Origin: Polyodon spathula
Taxonomy: Eukaryota; Chordata; Actinopteri; Acipenseriformes; Polyodontidae
DNA: 64,000 bases
NCBI RefSeq assembly: GCF_017654505.1
Contig: NC_054553.1
Coordinates: forward strand, 4,201,474 to 4,265,473
Reading direction: 5' to 3'
Part shown: one piece after another, positions 36,262-46,975 of the stretch
How the letters are laid out: the number at the start of each line of letters is the position of its first letter
Position numbering within the stretch: the stretch's first letter is position 1
Notes under the pieces: generated by a model
What the model was told of the DNA's origin: nothing
The model's input: the letters and a program-made list of their open reading frames with translations, nothing else
Database searches by the model: none
Translations under genes and position numbers: made by a program

Positions 36262-36277
36262 TGGCGCCCCCTTGTGG
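36262..36277 (-). promoter_or_regulatory. Strong CTCF-type motif
   Basis: Minus strand reads CCACAAGGGGGCGCCA, matching the core CTCF consensus CCASYAGRKGGCR at nearly all positions. It lies 2.1 kb upstream of the sox3 start codon. Motif orientation is the same as sox3 transcription. Confidence 0.6.
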
Positions 36278-37438
36278 TTAAAATAACTCATGGCACTCAA
36301 ATCTCGGGCTAAAATACGACAGGCTGCCTTAGCCTATACTTTCCTATCATTCAGCCAACTAAACACAGTGTGTGCAACAGGTAAGATAATCAGATGCGTA
36401 TAGTCACATGTGGTCTGTAGCCTTGGGACGTGTTTTTTAAATAACATTTAACGTGCAATATTTATGTTATTTAAAAAAAAAATTGCATTGGCCATTTATA
36501 TTTGCATATGGCGTTTTAAGATTTGTGAAGGCCCGCTGTTACAGAAAGTAAGAAATAGTGTATCTCGATGTAAAGCACTAGTTCCCTGATAAATTGCAGG
36601 GTTTGCTGTTATATACTGTTGATGTCGTCCAGTTTCTTTGGAGCCAAAATGTAACGTTAATTGTTATTTTATTGTTTCGGCGCACATTTAGCTCCGGGAC
36701 AAGTTTGCACCTGCAGCCACTCTGATAATGTGTCTAACACCATTAGGCCATTAAGACTCGCCACTCCCTGCCCATCAGAGACACTTTTACAAGGGGGCAA
36801 GTGCGAATGGTCTTTCCACAGCGCAGCAGGGCACCCGGGCTGAGAAACAGCTCGGAGAGCTACTGTGGAGAACCGCTGCATACAAACATAAAATTAAAAC
36901 ATTGTGTTGAGACTTAGAAACTGTCGACACCGATTCGACTAAAAATTGTTCATATATATAAATAAATAAATACAATTGAAAAGAAACGTTTTGTCTCAAT
37001 AAAATTATTGCTTGTTTTTATATATTAGAAACGGGGCGGGGGTGGTCTTTGGTTCTTTATAAACCCCACACAACGTCATGATTCAGATTGTATCCCTCTT
37101 GAAAGACAGTGATCTCATCGCGCCCTCGATGTCTTAAGCTTACATATTAATGTTTTAGAAATACTTTATAGGCCTAATCGTATCTGGCACATTCTTACAC
37201 CGCATGTTTCAGTAACACACACAGGAGAAGGCTCACCCCACTTTGCTGTGAGAAGCTTCAGCAACCTAAATCTTGCTTCACCGCGATTCTTCTGAAGATA
37301 CTGCCCACTAGCCTCCTGCAGTTTCTGGGTGTGTCGACTTTCACAAGTGCGGTGTCTCCGTTCTGATGGCAGAGTAACCTGCTGTCTTATTCTGCCGCTC
37401 TAATATTTACAGTTGTCGAGAACTGGTGGGCAGGCGTA
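36278..37438. other. Gene-free stretch
   Basis: Non-coding; short reading frames around 36661-36999 on both strands are not supported as genes. No element recognised. Confidence 0.55.
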
Positions 37439-37463
37439 GGGGGACGGGGTAGGGGTGGGGGGG
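37439..37463 (+). other. G-quadruplex motif
   Basis: Four G runs of 5, 4, 4 and 7 bases separated by loops AC, TA and T. This is an ideal intramolecular quadruplex pattern with very short loops, 3.3 kb upstream of sox3. Confidence 0.75.
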
Positions 37464-38646
37464 AGCGGCAGCTAAAGTTACAAATAATTTTTCAAACAAT
37501 ACAAAAACGTACGAGTCTCGCACAATGTTTACTGTGCTTTCAGGACGACAGTAACTGAACTCCGTGTGCGAGGCTGTACCCCATACTCGGGCCTGCACCC
37601 TTGAGCATCGCTGCATGACTTGCTGTAGCCTGCCTAGCAACACACGGTATCATTCTTTCTATAGGTGTTGTTATTGAGTTGATGCATATAGACCCTAAAA
37701 TATAGTTTCCTAGTGAGTCTTTGTAAAGTGGCAATTCATTTGACAACGCTAGCATGTGACTTCTAGAAACTATTCAACCTACCGTTTTAATTCAGGGTAA
37801 TAGAGCTCCATTTGGAAACAAATAGTATTTAAACCATTGTGTTTTTTCCCCTCATAATCCCCTAGATAGACATGCAGAGTATACTATCTGTCTATCTATC
37901 TATATATCTATCTAACTGGAATTTATCTTGAAAAGTACAATTGAAAACAATGAATTGATTAGGGATTTATCGGCTGTTTTCAGCCTGAGCCCCGCACCTA
38001 GTTATTTTGTTATTTAGTTTTCACGGTCTTATTTTTTTTCAGTAGCCCTAATAAGACTCCAGCAAAGAAAACGAGATCGCGCTGCTAAATTAACCATTGA
38101 CAAGACACCGCGGCCCCCAGGGTGACTGTCAATAGCTCAATGCACCGGATTCCAGTGCGCTATCAAAGCGTCCAGATAAAGCGCCCACATGTCTAATTAG
38201 CGACCACCTAAACCTGTCTAATTCCTAATTCTGTGGGCACAGATATAAACCAGACAAACTAACCCGCTTGTAATCTCCTTATGGAAATGAACCCGACAGC
38301 GGGGAAGTAAGCTGGAAGCTACCCGGGGCTCGTGAATGACTTCTTCTTTTTCTTCTTCTTCATTGCTAATTAATCGGAACAGAGGGTTCGAGACCAGCAG
38401 CAGCGCGGTCTGGGAGCAGGGGAGGAATCGCAGTGCTGCGGAGCGGGCCGGCACACATACGCGGCACCGATACTGCGGAACAACAGCCTGCGTGAAGTGA
38501 AACACACTCCAAATATGCGGCAGGCCGTTTGCTAATATTTCTATTTTCAGAACACAATGGCGAAAAACTTGAGGGGAAATGAAGATGCGCAGCCAGTATT
38601 TGTGAATTGCAATATTTAAATAGCCTACTTTTAATATCAATAAAAC

Positions 38647-38648
<2 letters not shown>
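37464..38648. promoter_or_regulatory. Candidate conserved regulatory region upstream of sox3
   Basis: Mostly repeat-free and high complexity. Contains ATTGACAG on the minus strand (38126-38133), TCTAATTAG near 38192 and GCGCCCACATGTCTAAT. The minus-strand frames here (for example 38218-38640) lack any known domain. Regulatory status is a guess from texture and from the known habit of SoxB1 loci to carry distant enhancers. Confidence 0.25.

Positions 38649-38684
<36 letters not shown>
38648..38684. repeat. (AAT)n microsatellite
   Basis: About 12 AAT triplets. Confidence 0.96.
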
Positions 38685-39018
38685 TGTTATTAGTGGTGTA
38701 ATGCTTTTTGTTTTTCAGATAAAACTAGTGCTATTCGGCAACTGCCTGCACCAATATTGATGATCATAAAACTACAATTTACTGAAAATTGCTCTTAGCT
38801 TATTAAATCGGAGCCCTATAATCAGAACTGGTTTGGTTTGTATTTCATACATTGATTCAAGGAAAGGAAACTGGAAAACAATCTGACTATCTAATATATG
38901 GTTCGTGATGTTAATGTTTAAATATATCCTTTACATAGAAATGGTATGAAATCAATTGTAAACATAATGTCTTTACCCCTCTCTTCATAGAAATACATGT
39001 CTTATTTAATGGCTTTTA

Positions 39019-39121
<103 letters not shown>

Positions 39122-39199
39122 TAAACCGTATACATTTTCATTAAAAAAAAATAGAACAATCATATATTCGTGGCGGTAGTAATAGAACACACTGTAAAA

Positions 39200-39560
39200 T
39201 ATAATTAGCAATCGAATTGATTTAATTATTGCGCTTCTTGATCATTAATGGAAAGAGAGCTCTCGTTCTGAATAGCGCTGTGTTATAAAGCCCACTGATT
39301 ACCGCTTATTGAAAACACAGTATTTCCGGATAATATTTCAGAACAAAACAAAATCTGTCATTTAATTTTCATGCGAAAAATACAACAGATAACTTGGCGC
39401 GGCGCTTCCCAGCAATTCTTGTGCGCCCGTTATTTATTAGGGTAATCAGCGACATCATTTCATCAATCCGACTTGTTAATTAGCTTAGAAAAAAGCATTA
39501 ATTATAGGTAAATTAGAGAAAAGGGACGTGCTGTTCCCTTACACTTCCGTTATTATGGTA
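39200..39560. promoter_or_regulatory. Candidate conserved non-coding block
   Basis: Repeat-free, with TTAATTA near 39223, TTAATTAG near 39476 and TTAATTATAG near 39498 (homeodomain-type cores), plus GGTAATCAGCG. It lies about 5 kb upstream of sox3. Evidence is motif density and texture only. Confidence 0.25.
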
Positions 39561-40745
39561 ATAGGTATATTGTTGCAACAAGTAACGAACAACACGGTGC
39601 ATAAAAAAAGACCTGTAGACTGAACTCAATTTATTCTACATTAATTGGCACGATAGATACTGAATGAGCCTTTTTTTTCATTTTGAAAGAAAACGCAGTT
39701 TCTAAAATAAAGCTTACCGCCTGCAAAGGGATGTGTTGTGATTATTGAGGGTGCAGGGATAAGCAGAGAATAGATCGCTTTTAATTGCGTAGGGCTTTTG
39801 ATCATAAAGAAATTCTTTTTTTTTTTTTTTTTTTTCACGGCAAACAATAAGAGGACCGAGGACAGCTTGTAATGGCAAGAAAAGGAAGCGGCCGCGATTG
39901 TTAACAATATTTTTACTTGTCAGCTGACAGCAATATAGTCCTCCCGCAACTGGCAAGCGGGGGGGGGGGGGGGGGGGGGGGGGGTCAGCGGGAGCAGGAG
40001 CGCCCCCTCTCATCGGAGAGTAGCGTTTAAATTTCTGCCGGAAAACAAGTCCAGATCAATAGGAACAAATAATTATAACACACATGTAAATAAACAAGAT
40101 CTTTCAAGCCCGTTAAAGGACAGAGAATCAGTAATTGAAATTTTCCACATCAGTGACCCTGAACAAGACCTTTGGGTTATGTAATTAACAGAGAATGATG
40201 TTTCAATTATTGTAACAGCGCAGTGTTATAAAGATCCCCAAGATTTTTTTGTTTTTGTTTTTTTTTAAACCTCAGATATAAATTAATAGGCGAGAAAAGT
40301 ATAGGGTCCGCTATATAGTCCCAATGTGATAGAGTTCCAGACATGACAGTTTTGGGGTGTGCTGAGAAACGTGTCCAAAAATATGATGTCCAAAATGGAA
40401 GGGTGAGTTTAAAATCATTACAATAAGTGATTTATAAATAATAAATAAATAAATAGATAAATAAATAAAAATGCATATTAAAATGTAATCTATTTTAAAG
40501 TCTGCAATGGTTTGATATTTATCAAATCAGCATTTCTTTTACAATCATGGAAACAAATTCTATCGCAGATTTCAAAATGCATACTGATGTGCTATATGTG
40601 GGAATGCCGTCTGTTTCTATAAAACATTTGATAGATATAACATTTGACATATGATATATTTTTACAATTTTTAAACGATGTGTTTACTCCAGTCGACACG
40701 GAGTGTACCTGTTACAGTATTACTGCACCTTTCGGGTCACGTCAA

Positions 40746-40749
<4 letters not shown>
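39561..40749. other. Gene-free stretch with 26-base G tract
   Basis: A run of T at about 39816-39835 and a pure G tract at 39959-39984. The remainder is AT-rich non-coding sequence with AATAAATAAATA-type runs near 40436-40470. Confidence 0.7.

Positions 40750-40752
<3 letters not shown>

Positions 40753-40799
<47 letters not shown>
40753..40799. repeat. (CT)n microsatellite
   Basis: Pure CT tract of about 46 bp. Ser/Leu-rich frames across it are artefacts. Confidence 0.95.
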
Positions 40800-40801
<2 letters not shown>

Positions 40802-41253
40802 TTCACCACACGGTGCTCGCAGATAACAGATCACACTGGACCCGAGAAAGGGTGTGCCGCAAACTACACCTGAGTAAGGTAAACGGTGAAGGGCGGTGTG
40901 TGAATACTATCACAAGAAGCGAGGTCCCAGCGTCAGCGCTGTGTTACAACCAGAGAAAAAACGAGACATTTACTGATAGAGCCGCTTCACCTGCGATTAA
41001 AAAAGGGAAAGTGACAACAACAAGAAACTCCGACTGAAAAATAGTGTGATTGATTCTAATAAACACCAGACTGGAAGACAAAAAATACTTAATTGATGGT
41101 GCTGTCTTTACAATGTCATGACCCAAATGAAACATGATTTAAAATAACGAACAACAACTGTATGAAAGATACCCGATGGTTTGGAGCTTTTTATTGCATT
41201 AAATAATCATAGATTTTCAATTCGGTGCTGGTTTGAAAAGCTGCTAAAGCACG

Positions 41254-41260
41254 CACATAG

Positions 41261-41350
<90 letters not shown>

Positions 41351-41352
41351 AT
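41254..41352. repeat. (GCAC)n-(CA)n microsatellite
   Basis: About seven GCAC tetranucleotides passing into a (CA)n tract of about 55 bp. Confidence 0.95.
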
Positions 41353-41473
41353 ACAAAGATAGTGTTTTCTTGCTGCTGTATAGCCTACTGTGTAACTTCT
41401 GGATTCACAGATTTAATATGTTATGGATTGGAAGACAATGTATGATTTTTGGATTGGAACTCCACCTCAGAAC

Positions 41474-41496
41474 TATTATTATTATTATTATTATTA

Positions 41497-41532
<36 letters not shown>
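41474..41532. repeat. (ATT)n microsatellite
   Basis: About 58 bp of ATT with a single one-base phase shift near 41496. Confidence 0.95.
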
Positions 41533-41670
41533 GCTAGAGATGACCATCATCCTGATAAAAATCTACTCAGCAGTAGCAGCCCCTGTGGATCTTTATCAAG
41601 CATCACTGCCATGAGCAATCCCTGGCAGACAGACTGTCAATGTGTTTGCTTATGTCGTCCACAAACAGAG

Positions 41671-43017
41671 CTGCACACTGTACAGAGCCCGGAAAGTCTC
41701 CCGTGTTTGTCTAAGCAGAGCTGCACACTGTACAGAGCCCGGAAAGTCTCCCGTGTTTGTCTAAGCAGAGCTGCACACGGTACAGAGCCCGGAAAGTCTC
41801 CCGTGTTTGTCTAAGCAGAGCTGCACACTGTACAGAGCCCGGAAAGTCTCCCGTGTTTGTCTAAGCAGAGCTGCACACTGTACAGAGCCCGGAAAGTCTC
41901 CCGTGTTTGTCTAAGCAGAGCTGCACACTGTACAGAGCCCGGAAAGTCTCCCGTGTTTGTCTAAGCAGAGCTGCACACTGTACAGAGCCCGGAAAGTCTC
42001 CCGTGTTTGTCTAAGCAGAGCTGCACACTGTACAGAGCCCGGAAAGTCTCCCGTGTTTGTCTAAGCAGAGCTGCACACTGTACAGAGCCCGGAAAGTCTC
42101 CCGTGTTTGTCTAAGCAGAGCTGCACACTGTACAGAGCCCGGAAAGTCTCCAGTGTTTGTCTAAGCAGAGCTGCACACTGTACAGAGCCCGGAAAGTCTC
42201 CCGTGTTTGTCTAAGCAGAGCTGCACACTGTACAGAGCCCGGAAAGTCTCCCGTGTTTGTCTAAGCAGAGCTGCACACTGTACAGAGCCCGGAAAGTCTC
42301 CCGTGTTTGTCTAAGCAGAGCTGCACACTGTACAGAGCCCGGAAAGTCTCCCGTGTTTGTCTAAGCAGAGCTGCACACTGTACAGAGCCCGGAAAGTCTC
42401 CCGTGTTTGTCTAAGCAGAGCTGCACACTGTACAGAGCCCGGAAAGTCTCCCGTGTTTGTCTAAGCAGAGCTGCACACTGTACAGAGCCCGGAAAGTCTC
42501 CAGTGTTTGTCTAAGCAGAGCTGCACACTGTACAGAGCCCGGAAAGTCTCCCGTGTTTGTCTAAGCAGAGCTGCACACTGTACAGAGCCCGGAAAGTCTC
42601 CCGTGTTTGTCTAAGCAGAGCTGCACACTGTACAGAGCCCGGAAAGTCTCCCGTGTTTGTTTAAGCAGAGCTGCACACTGTACAGAGCCCGGAAAGTCTC
42701 CCGTGTTTGTCTAAGCAGAGCTGCACACGGTACAGAGCCCGGAAAGTCTCCCGTGTTTGTCTAAGCAGAGCTGCACACTGTACAGAGCCCGGAAAGTCTC
42801 CCGTGTTTGTCTAAGCAGAGCTGCACACTGTACAGAGCCCGGAAAGTCTCCCGTGTTTGTCTAAGCAGAGCTGCACACTGTACAGAGCCCGGAAAGTCTC
42901 CCGTGTTTGTCTAAGCAGAGCTGCACACTGTACAGAGCCCGGAAAGTCTCCCGTGTTTGTCTAAGCAGAGCTGCACACTGTACAGAGCCCGGAAAGTCTC
43001 CCGTGTTTGTCTAAGCA
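41671..43017. repeat. 50-bp minisatellite, 27 copies, very uniform
   Basis: Twenty-seven head-to-tail copies of an exactly 50-bp unit: CTGCACACTGTACAGAGCCC, GGAAAGTCTCCCGTGTTTGT and CTAAGCAGAG in order. The period never changes over 1.35 kb, and only a few point variants occur: G for T in CACACTG (two copies), A for C in CTCCCG (two copies), T for C in GTCTAAG (one copy). The last copy breaks off after CTAAGCA. Because 50 is not a multiple of 3, and CTAAG gives stops, no long frame crosses it. There are no spacers, so it is not a CRISPR array. The left flank (about 41640-41670) has a decayed partial unit. Confidence 0.98.
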
Positions 43018-44140
43018 CTGTGAGAATTGTCAGTAATGATAAATTTCTTCACGGCACATTAACCTGCCTAATCCTCTACATTCCTCCTTGGTCCTTATTG
43101 TCAGCCTGAAAACTATTTCCTCTCAGCTGCACCCTCCTCGCTCCCCAGGCGTGTCCTGCTGGAGTCGGGATAACCTCCCAGCGTGACTGGAAACAGAGGA
43201 CACCACAGGCAGAGGCTTGTCGGGGCTTAATTAAAGGTATCGCACTTGCTGGCAAGCCGATATTTAAAACGATTCATTTATTTCCCTGGGATTACACAGT
43301 AGAGCGGAGCTCAGTCTCCAGATAAAAGCAGTTTCTATTAAACTATCATGCAGCAAGTCAGCTACAGACTTTTCTTTTTTTATTTCTTCAGTGAAGAATG
43401 CCTAAAAGCAAACCTTCCTCATTAAATTTCTGTGCGAGCCGAAATTTATCCCCCAAGTTCCCTATCTTCCGAAATCAATATTGCACACTCTGCGTCAAGT
43501 GTATTTAAGAACTGAAACAATTTTGCAGATTTTATATATTTTTTTTCAATTTAAAAAATGCATTGAAATTAGACAATGTAATATAGATCCTACAGATCGA
43601 TCCTGTAAAAAATGAAAATGTTTTAGTTTCGCTAGTTAAAGATAATATTGTGCAAGAACAGAAAGTAATTGATTGCTCTGTAAATCGTTGGTTAATTAAA
43701 CACACTCGGTTCTGTAATATGATTAACACCATTAGGTTGTTATCTGTATTTGTCTCCAAAATTAATGCATAATAGAAATACTTTGCATACAGTAGCTTTT
43801 ATTAAGGAAGCTAATACTTGCAGGGCTAATTACAAGAGGTAGATTATTAAGGTTTTTAAAAAGAAACAAACAAGTATAAATTGAGATATTAATTATGAGC
43901 CTCTTTGTGCTCCATCTCGACGAGACTCAGGTGAAAGTGACAAATTCATATCGTCCGACAGCGCTTGATAATGGAGATAAGCAGCCATAAATTTAGTGTC
44001 AGCAAAGGTCTTATTAAAAGAACCTTTATTAAATTATGTGTTATCCATCGCCTTCCAAAGCATTAATTAACTTCTGTCTGAGATAATAAGGTTGGGATTA
44101 CTAATGATTTAATTAAACGCAGGTCCCTCCGTATGAAACA
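43018..44140. promoter_or_regulatory. Candidate regulatory region rich in TAATTA cores
   Basis: Repeat-free block 9-10 kb upstream of sox3 with six TAATTA/TTAATTAA cores (about 43227, 43692, 43827, 43890, 44063, 44109), the homeodomain recognition core. It also has high complexity sequence such as CCATCTCGACGAGACTCAGG. Being AT-rich raises the chance rate, but six in 890 bp is more than expected. No coding frame is supported. Confidence 0.3.
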
Positions 44141-44461
44141 CTGTGGCTGGGGAATTCGTCCTGTTGACAGGATAATGGATAGCGAGACCAGAGACACGGG
44201 CTGGTAACCTTGGACCGTGAAAGGAGAGAGAGAGAGCATGAGCGGATTGGGCATTCTACCGCAATCTGCTGTTTGCACACCTGAACGACTGTCTGGACAC
44301 AGCGGCAGTTCAACAACGCAATAACATCTCTATTTACTTAAACAGTTATATGTCCTCTGAGACAAGCACACGACTGAGTTCTGGATTCATTATCCCAGCG
44401 TCAAACCCATTATAGCAATGACGTGGTATAAACTTTTAATTCAGGCTTGATGCTACAGTTC

Positions 44462-45175
44462 TGTAGTCGCAGACAAAATTATTGGCACCCTACACTTAAC
44501 ATAAGATAATTCGAGAAAACATGTTCAATACAACCATTTAGTGAACATTTGCCACTAATTAATGCGACAAAAGATCAAAATACACTATTTCTGGCAGTTC
44601 AACACACAAAGCACTGAAGCAATTTCAAATATTTGTTCATGACAACAGTATTGGCATCTTTACATTAAAAGTCTATAAAAATGCAATAGAACTCATTTAA
44701 AAATCTATTCATTGATTGAAAACCATTCCACAGTAACTAAGCTGCATTATAAAGTCATTAGCCAGGAAAATAGATAATTATTTTGAATGTATGCATATTG
44801 AATGAATGCAGCAATGTATCAAAACATTCTATCTTCCAACATGGCAACTGCCCAAAGCATACAGCTAAGGCAACTCTGGAATTCTTTGTGAAAATGAAGA
44901 TAAAAGTTATGGAATGGCCTTAATCAGCAGATCTCAAGCCAATAGAAATGATCTGGACTGAACTGAAAAAAACCTGCATCCAAGCATTGTGTATCTATCG
45001 GAACTGAAGGAAATATGAAGACTGAAAGAGTCCAGATTTCACCAACAAGATGTAACATAGTGGTTAAGAATGATCAGAAATGCCTGAAAGCCTTAATAAA
45101 AGCAGAAGAACACACAAAGTACTAAAGCAGAGGGGCTGATATGTTTGCCATGAACGAATACTGTTACATGAAATA
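44462..45175 (+). mobile_element. Decayed Tc1/mariner-type DNA transposon
   Basis: The left part has CAGACAAAATTATTGGCACC, typical of the terminal region of Tc1-like elements, and the right part encodes a broken transposase C-terminus. At the right end GGGCTGATATGTTTGCCATG resembles the inverted terminal motif, but it is too decayed to define the ends. Only about 0.7 kb of the usual 1.3-1.6 kb remains, so much of the middle is deleted. Confidence 0.7.
44837..45030 (+). pseudogene. Tc1-like transposase, C-terminal remnant
   Basis: Translation from 44837 gives [17 protein letters not shown] and KIKVMEWP, which aligns to the QDNDPKHT...EWP region of Tc1 transposases. After a stop at 44921 the same frame resumes with SADLKPIEMIWTELKK. 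The second catalytic Asp (in QxD) is replaced by Gly; the third acidic residue (E in KPIE, about 44945) is kept. One codon is missing between them relative to the DD34E spacing, and a frameshift near 44970 separates the following LHPSIVYLSELKE. The transposase cannot be functional. Confidence 0.75.
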
Positions 45176-45735
45176 AGTATGTTTGTTGCTCAGAGTGCCA
45201 GGGAGGTACCAAGCTGCAGGGAGAGAGTGCTAGCCCTTGCCCCCTTGCACCTCTTAGACAAAGGGCTGAATGCCTAGAGAGGCTCTGAGTGCCCCCCCCC
45301 CCTTTCTTCAGCTGACTCCTTACACTGCTCGCTACACACCCTGAAGAGCTTGTGGATTATTGCATGAACTGTGCATCATCTCCACTGCACGACTAGCTGC
45401 TTCAGCCCTGTAAGCACAACGCATAAAACAGCACTGACATTACACAATGCATAACAGCACTGGTGCATATAAGAGCCGTTAACCAGCAATGTGGCGCTGC
45501 CTGCATGCAATGCTGCTGAAGTTTCTCTTGGTTGTGTGCACAAACATTTAGAGCTATCAAATTGACAGGCTAAAAATTTATAGTTTGTTTTATACTGTTA
45601 TACTGTTATAATTATTAGTTTCCTCTTTGGTAATCTGTTTCATTTGTACTTGCTTAAAATTAGAGCCCAAATTTTATATATATAGTCAGCATTTACATTA
45701 AAATGATCAAATAATAATAATAATAATAATAATAA

Positions 45736-45771
<36 letters not shown>

Positions 45772-46440
45772 TAATAATAATTATGCTGTACAGTGTTAAT
45801 AATAACTGCAGCTATCTGACCTGGGTAATTTTTTTAAATTACCTAAGTTGTATTTCTGCTGTGTTTTTATCTGATAATAATATACAATTATTTTAATAAA
45901 CCTGTAATAAATAAGTGCTTCCAACAAGCTCCTTATTTGTGAGATTACCAAATACTTTCTCCTAGACGATTGTAAAAATGCAGTGTGAATCCTTTAGCAT
46001 AGCGAGATTGCATTTGTTAAATATTAATAACACATTATCTGATACATTCCCCACTCCAGTTTTATCCAGTTACTTTTTTTTAAATTAGTTGTCTGGGTTG
46101 TCAAGACAACTTTTTTCCTGTGATGCTGGAGTCTACCATTTAAATTAGACTCAAATCCTTGTATTTTTTGTAAGCCCATAAATCATTTTATTTGCACATT
46201 TTAGTCCTTTCCTCTCAGATAACAAAGGGCTTGGAACTATGTTACTATCTGTGTTACTCATGCGAAACAGACACAACATGTTTGATGCAATACCTTTTAC
46301 TGGACTATATCTGACCACCGTCTGTGGCCAAAATATGAGGTGCATGTTGATTTGCAATTCTGTTAAAGCAGTACTGGATATAAACACATAATGGCAACAT
46401 GAGCTTTTGTTTGCTAGAAGACGCAGGCCAGGGGGGTGGG
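45176..46440. other. Gene-free stretch with (TAA)n tracts
   Basis: Holds AAT/TAA microsatellites at about 45709-45782 with short phase shifts, and a C run near 45293. ATTGACAGGCTAAAAAT at 45561-45577 nearly repeats a 17-bp piece of the sox3 promoter. No gene is supported. Confidence 0.6.
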
Positions 46441-46443
46441 GTG

Positions 46444-46610
46444 GCAGACAGACAGACAGGCAGGCAGGCAGGCAGGCTGGCAGGCAGGCAGGCGGGCTGA
46501 CAGGCAGACAGGCTGACAGGCGTACAGGTGAACAGAGGGCAGGCAGGCAGGGTTCAGGCAGGCAGGCAGGCAGGCAGATAGGCAGGGAGGCAGGCAGGGA
46601 AGCTGTTGGG

Positions 46611-46642
<32 letters not shown>

Positions 46643-46645
46643 CTG
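46444..46645. repeat. (GGCA)n tetranucleotide repeat
   Basis: About 200 bp of GGCA/GACA tetranucleotides with interruptions. It keeps several frames open (Arg/Gln/Ala on plus, Pro/Ala/Cys/Leu on minus, up to 189 codons), all low complexity. Confidence 0.95.
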
Positions 46646-46867
46646 ATTGAAATAGCCAGAGAAAAGAACCTGAGAGCTGGGAGCTCCACAGTGACAGCTG
46701 AAAGCCCTCAAGACTGACAACTCAATGCGTGATACAAGCTGCTGTCACTGCAATCGTGGCGCAGGGGTCTACACTACCTCTCTGCACCATGAGGGTTCTG
46801 GCAAAGAGTGTGGCTCAGGCTACAGTCAATCACAATCCTGTAGACGATCAAACTGACACGCTGGACA

Positions 46868-46975
46868 GGTGATATCAGGGACCTTAAGCAAGGGGCTTAC
46901 CTTGATTAATTAATGAGTCATTTAGGAGACACTTTTATCCAGAGTGACTTACAGAGACTAGGGGGTGAACTATGC
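46868..46975 (-). mobile_element. SINE/LINE tail fragment
   Basis: ATTTAGGAGACACTTTTATCC followed by AGAGTGACTTACAGAGACT is the reverse complement of the common fish SINE tail (GTAAGTCRCTTTGGATAAAA + GCGTCTGCTAAAT). A CTTAAGCAAGGGGCTTACC just before it resembles the CTTGAGCAAGG segment of such elements. It is a fragment, with no head visible. Confidence 0.5.

Noticed and set aside
39999..40013. Possible second CTCF site (AGCGCCCCCTCTCAT)
   Set aside because: It shares the GGGGGCGC core but lacks the CCAC/CCAG half of the motif, so it is too weak to list as a site.
41671..43017. CRISPR-like look of the regular 50-bp array
   Set aside because: The copies abut with no unique spacers, and the setting is a vertebrate genome. 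It is a minisatellite.
46151..46720. 189-codon minus frame rich in Pro, Ala, Cys and Leu
   Set aside because: The frame is kept open by the (GGCA)n repeat; the ends carry no domain or exon signals.
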